Positions 60,755 through 64,000 of a stretch of 64,000 nt of DNA are shown here, one piece after another. The position numbers and the translations under genes were made by a program. Numbering within the stretch: the stretch's first letter is position 1; the number at the start of each line of letters is the position of its first letter. Below the pieces are notes generated by a model. It saw nothing but the letters and a program-made list of their open reading frames with translations. It was not told the origin of the DNA and did not search any database. Source of the DNA: Lichenicoccus sp964242335 (GTDB lineage: Bacteria; Pseudomonadota; Alphaproteobacteria; Acetobacterales; Acetobacteraceae); contig CAXTAY010000018.1 in assembly GCA_964242335.1 (NCBI GenBank), positions 1 through 64,000 of the forward strand. Direction: 5' to 3'.

Positions 60755-61840
60755 ATGAGCCAGGGAGACCGCGGACGCACGGCCTGCGAGGTGAGCTGGT
60801 TCGCGGCGTTGTGCGACGACGATTACGAGTTCCTCGGCGTGCCCGACCCGGCGCTGCGCTCCTCGTTCGCGCATTGCCGCGACATCGTGCTGACGGCCGA
60901 GACGGGTGGGCTGGACGGCGTGCTGCTGCCTTCGGGCTACGCGCTCGGCATCGATGCCGTCAGTTTCGCCGCCGGCATGGCGCCACTGACCCGGCGCATC
61001 CGGCTGCTCGCGGCGATCCGCGCCGGCGAGATGTGGCCGCCGCAGCAGGCGCGCCAGCTGGCCTCGCTCGGCGCCATGCTCGAGGGTCGGCTGGCGATCA
61101 ACGTCATCTCGTCGGACCTGCCCGGCGAGACGCTGGAGGGTGCGGCGCGCTACCGGCGCACGCTGGAGTGCATGCATATCCTGCGCACCCTGCTCGGCGG
61201 GGAACGTCTCGATCACGACGGCGAGTTCTACCGCCTGGCACTCGGTCCGCCCGGCCTGTGCCGGCCGGGAGCACGGCCGCCGCTGTTCTATTTCGGCGGC
61301 CTGTCGGAGGCGGCGCGCGAGACCGCGGCGGCGGGTGCCGACGTCTACCTGATGTGGCCGGACCGCATGGCGGCGGTGCAGGCGATCATCGACGACCTGC
61401 GCACCCGCGCGGCGTCGCACGGACGCCGCCTGCGCTTCGGCTACCGGGTGCACGTGGTGGTGCGCGAGACCGAGGCCGAGGCGCGCCAGGCGGCGGCGCG
61501 GCTGCTCTCGCGCCTCGACGAGGCCGAGGGCGCGCGCATACGCGCCCGCTCGCTCGACAGCCGCTCCGAAGGCGTGCGCCGCCAGGCCGTGCTGCGCGAC
61601 CTGGCGGACGATGACGGCTACGCCGAGGCCAACCTGTGGACCGGCATCGGCCGCGCGCGCTCGGGGTGCGGTGCGGCCATCGTCGGCGATCCGGACCAAG
61701 TGCTGGCCAAGCTGCGCGCCTACCAGGCGATCGGCATCGAGGCCTTCATCCTGTCCGGCTATCCGCACGCCGCCGAGTGCGACCTGTTCGCCCGCCACGT
61801 GCTGCCGCGGCTGCGGCACGAGGCGCTGCCGGAGCTCTGA
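60755..61840 (+). CDS. Luciferase-like (LLM-class) flavin-dependent monooxygenase, SsuD-like
   Basis: This 361-residue TIM-barrel flavoprotein resembles alkanesulfonate monooxygenase (GLDGVLLPSGYALGIDAVSF, RLAINVISSDLPGE, LFYFGGLSEAARETAAAGAD, VYLMWPD, IVGDPDQVLAKLRAYQAIGI and EAFILSGYPHAAE). It would use reduced flavin from a separate reductase to oxidise a small substrate. A GGAAGG sequence supports the ATG at 60755. No flavin reductase or sulfonate transporter genes lie nearby, so the true substrate is open. Confidence 0.9.
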   Translation: MSQGDRGRTACEVSWFAALCDDDYEFLGVPDPALRSSFAHCRDIVLTAETGGLDGVLLPSGYALGIDAVSFAAGMAPLTRRIRLLAAIRAGEMWPPQQARQLASLGAMLEGRLAINVISSDLPGETLEGAARYRRTLECMHILRTLLGGERLDHDGEFYRLALGPPGLCRPGARPPLFYFGGLSEAARETAAAGADVYLMWPDRMAAVQAIIDDLRTRAASHGRRLRFGYRVHVVVRETEAEARQAAARLLSRLDEAEGARIRARSLDSRSEGVRRQAVLRDLADDDGYAEANLWTGIGRARSGCGAAIVGDPDQVLAKLRAYQAIGIEAFILSGYPHAAECDLFARHVLPRLRHEALPEL

Positions 61841-61879
61841 GGGATCCGCCGCCCGGGCGGACCCCTCCCCGGTCGCGGC

Positions 61880-63136
61880 TCAGCCGCGGCCGGTCAGCGC
61901 CTGGATCAGCCTGGTCTCGAGGGTGCGATACGGCGTCCCGTCCGGCTGGAACACGTCATGGTGCCAGACCACCGGCCCCTCCGAGGTGTAGGGCTGCACC
62001 GTGGTGTTGCCGCCGGCGGGAGGCGAGACGCCGCTCGGGGTCAGCACGACCTGGTAGGCGTCGGCACCGAGGCCGGCATAGTCGGACGCCGCCGCGTAGG
62101 GATGCTGCCAAGAATCCCAGGTCAGGATGGTCTGGGTGCGGCCGCTGACCAGCCCCCAGTTGATCGCCATCACCCGCTCCTCGAAGGCGATCGGCAGGCA
62201 GGTGTCGAACACGCTGCCGGCGTCGCGCGCCATGTATTCCGAGCACAGCACCGGCCGGCCGTACTGCTTGAGCTGCTGGATCGCGGTCAGGAAGCTCTCG
62301 GGAAAGCCGTAATTGTGGAAGGTGAAGACGTCGGACTGCTCGAACTGCACCGTCTGCGTCGGATTGAACGCGGCCGGCTTGGAGAAGTCCCCGGCCCAGA
62401 GCGGAGAGCTGAGCGGCTGGCTGGGCGAGGCGGCGCGCGCGGCGGCGAAGGCCTGCGGCAGCAGTGCCGTCACCAGCTGCACCTTGTTGGTCGGCTCCAG
62501 GTAGCCGTAGCTGTTGCCGTTGGTGTTGTCGGGCTCGTTCCAGATGTCCCACAGAACCACCCGCTGGTCGCGGGCGAACGCGCCGACGACGTCGGTCACG
62601 TAGTTCAGCAGCCGCGGATACTGCGCCGGCTGCTGCAGCGCGTCGGCACCCGGCGACTGTACCCACTGCGAGTTGTGTATGCCCGGCACCGGCGGCGGCT
62701 GCACGCCGAGGCGCGGGAACGGGTTCCAGCAGCTGTCGAACAGCACCGGCATGGTGCGTATGCCGTGCGCGCTGCTGATCGCGAGGTAGGTGTCGAGGCG
62801 GCTCTTGAAGCCGGCCGGATCCTGCTGCCACAGCAGGTCGTGCAGGAACACGCGCATCACGTTCATGCCGATCCCGGCGGCGAAGCCGAGCTCGCGGTCG
62901 ATCGTCTTGGTGTCGAAGCTGGCTGCTTGGAACATCTCGAACTGGTTCGAGGCGGTCGACGGCACGAAGTTCGCGCCGACCAGCCAGGGCTGTGCGGCGT
63001 ACCAGCTGTTCGCGCGTTGCGCGGTCCAGCGGCCGGTGGGGGTCGCGGCCCCGGCGGCGGCGGCTCCGCCGAGCTGGCTGGCCGCCAGTGCCCCCGCGGC
63101 CGCTGCGAGCAGCGTACGTCTCTCGATCTCGGTCAT
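61880..63136 (-). CDS. Tat-exported glycoside hydrolase with GH5-like catalytic pair
   Basis: This 418-residue protein has a twin-arginine signal (MTEIERRTLLAAAAGALAAS) and a (beta/alpha)8-type hydrolase domain. The acid/base glutamate is in LWDIWNEPDN (E201) and the nucleophile in GRPVLCSEYMARD (E300), a clan A arrangement with an NEP motif. A C-terminal beta-rich part ends PYRTLETRLIQALTGRG. The substrate may be a beta-linked glycan. GAGGAG lies 5 bp upstream of the ATG. It is convergent with the luciferase-like gene. Confidence 0.88.
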   Translation of the reverse strand: MTEIERRTLLAAAAGALAASQLGGAAAAGAATPTGRWTAQRANSWYAAQPWLVGANFVPSTASNQFEMFQAASFDTKTIDRELGFAAGIGMNVMRVFLHDLLWQQDPAGFKSRLDTYLAISSAHGIRTMPVLFDSCWNPFPRLGVQPPPVPGIHNSQWVQSPGADALQQPAQYPRLLNYVTDVVGAFARDQRVVLWDIWNEPDNTNGNSYGYLEPTNKVQLVTALLPQAFAAARAASPSQPLSSPLWAGDFSKPAAFNPTQTVQFEQSDVFTFHNYGFPESFLTAIQQLKQYGRPVLCSEYMARDAGSVFDTCLPIAFEERVMAINWGLVSGRTQTILTWDSWQHPYAAASDYAGLGADAYQVVLTPSGVSPPAGGNTTVQPYTSEGPVVWHHDVFQPDGTPYRTLETRLIQALTGRG

Positions 63137-63443
63137 TGCGTCTCCTCACGCGTGGTCCTTGATGGCCACGTCCGATTTGGCGGTGTCGGCCCGGCCGGTG
63201 CGAGGCCGGTGCCGCATGCGGTGGAAGGCGACCGGCGCACGACCGGCTCGGTGATGCGCCACGACCCGCTCGCCGCGGCGGTCCGGCCGGGCGAGGCGGA
63301 GCGTCGGTCGGCTCCCGCACAGAGGCTACGCAGCCGCGATTTGTCCGACAATCCGCCGGCGCAGCGATCCGGAAAACGTGATGAACATTGGTCGCAAAGC
63401 CAAGCGGCAAAGCCCCGGGTAGGGGCGCCGCGTCAGGCGCGGC
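63137..63443. other. Intergenic region, 307 bp, no supported gene
   Basis: This spacer lies between the glycoside hydrolase gene (leftward) and the EAL gene (leftward, ending at 63444). It should hold the hydrolase promoter, but I see no clear -35/-10 pair. It contains only short direct repeats of GGCCGGTGC near 63190. The open frames here are short and biased like shadows. Confidence 0.6.
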
Positions 63444-64000
63444 TCACGCGGCGCCGTGCCGTGACAGCAGGGAGGCGGGCGGTTCGCCGCCATCCTCGCG
63501 CGGGTGGGCGGGCTGCAGCCGCAGTTGGCTCGAGGACAGCCAATGCGAGACCATCGCCGCCGGCATCGGCCTGGACAGCAGGTAGCCCTGCAGTCGGGTG
63601 GCGCCGAGCTCGGCCAGCGTCGACCGCTGCGACTCCGTCTCCACCCCCTCGGCGGTCACGTCGAGCTGCATCGCACGCGCGATCAGCAGCATCGCGCGGA
63701 TGATCGCGAAGCCCTCCTCGCTCTCCTCCTGCACGAAGGCGCGGTCGATCTTGATGGTGTCGATCGGCAGCGTCTTCAGCCGGGCGAGCGACGAGAAGCC
63801 GGTGCCGAAATCGTCCAGCGCCAGGCAGACCCCGCGCGCATGCAGCGCCTCCAGCGGCGGCATGATGCGGAACGGGTCGGCGACGAACATGCTCTCGGTG
63901 ATCTCCAGGTGCAGCCGGTGCACCGGCAGGCCCGATGCGTCGAGCGCCGCCTGCACGTCCTCCAGCAGGTGGCCCGACAGGATCTGCGCGATCGAGATGT
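63444..64000 (-). CDS. EAL-domain cyclic-di-GMP phosphodiesterase (partial, 5' end outside window)
   Basis: The visible 184 residues are the second half of an EAL domain: HLEITESMFVADPF (metal-binding glutamate), LALDDFGTGFSSLARL (two aspartates), IDTIKIDRAFVQEE (lysine and aspartate), DVTAEGVETES (glutamate) and LQGYLLSRPMPA. All of these catalytic positions are conserved, so it should be an active c-di-GMP phosphodiesterase. The EAL motif itself and any GGDEF or sensor domains lie past 64000. The C terminus is basic and proline-rich. Confidence 0.95.
   Translation of the reverse strand, partial: ISIAQILSGHLLEDVQAALDASGLPVHRLHLEITESMFVADPFRIMPPLEALHARGVCLALDDFGTGFSSLARLKTLPIDTIKIDRAFVQEESEEGFAIIRAMLLIARAMQLDVTAEGVETESQRSTLAELGATRLQGYLLSRPMPAAMVSHWLSSSQLRLQPAHPREDGGEPPASLLSRHGAA

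Overview
The window is 64 kb of very GC-rich DNA that looks like the core chromosome of an alphaproteobacterium, most likely a member of the Acetobacteraceae or a close relative. The inference rests on gene order (ppiD-trp-moaC, tpiA-secG-pyrG-kdsA-eno-ftsB, moeA-lexA, uvrC-pgsA-moaD-moaE, secB/timA/mltA), a pyruvate dehydrogenase E1-beta with its own lipoyl domain, and an alphaproteobacterial GTTC-N7-GTTC SOS box upstream of lexA. I see no rRNA, tRNA, CRISPR array, prophage or insertion sequence. There is one assembly gap of 53 N at 42229-42281.

Left part (1-24.4 kb). A leftward run holds ppiD, trpE, two small non-trp genes, trpG, trpD, trpC, moaC and pdhA-pdhB-pdhC, mostly with TGATG or ATGA overlaps. 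A rightward run starts next to ppiD: tpiA, secG, a flavin amine oxidase gene, pyrG, kdsA and a yidB-like gene. It then carries an accessory block (exported Cys-module protein, YqcI/YcgG-type haem oxygenase, DUF1989 protein, DUF3429 protein) before eno, ftsB, moeA and lexA. Compared with the usual alphaproteobacterial order, the far ends of the two arms (pdhABC and moeA-lexA) are exchanged, as one inversion of the central block would produce.

Middle part (24.4-41 kb). A long leftward cofactor and repair series runs uvrC, pgsA, mobB, a lipoprotein gene, moaD, moaE, bioF, bioH and a bioC-bioD fusion gene. Upstream of uvrC is a 500-bp non-coding segment with several DnaA-box-like sites, a candidate replication origin. 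Next come a dipeptidase, exonuclease III, a MOSC protein, a Dcp-type oligopeptidase, an acetyltransferase, a Nei-type glycosylase, and a TetR regulator divergent from two small membrane-protein genes.

Right part (41-64 kb). A tripartite RND efflux operon is followed by an orphan DNA methyltransferase and the mltA-timA / phosphatase / secB group. A three-gene envelope cassette of unknown function follows (OmpA-like lipoprotein, four-TM coiled-coil protein, large exported protein). The end holds a TonB-dependent receptor with a strong promoter, an MFS transporter, a Gfo/Idh/MocA oxidoreductase, a luciferase-like monooxygenase, a Tat-exported glycoside hydrolase and a truncated EAL-domain gene.

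A family of composite palindromic repeats lies between genes at six places, often beside gene ends. All functional statements are read from sequence and family knowledge; no database search was possible.
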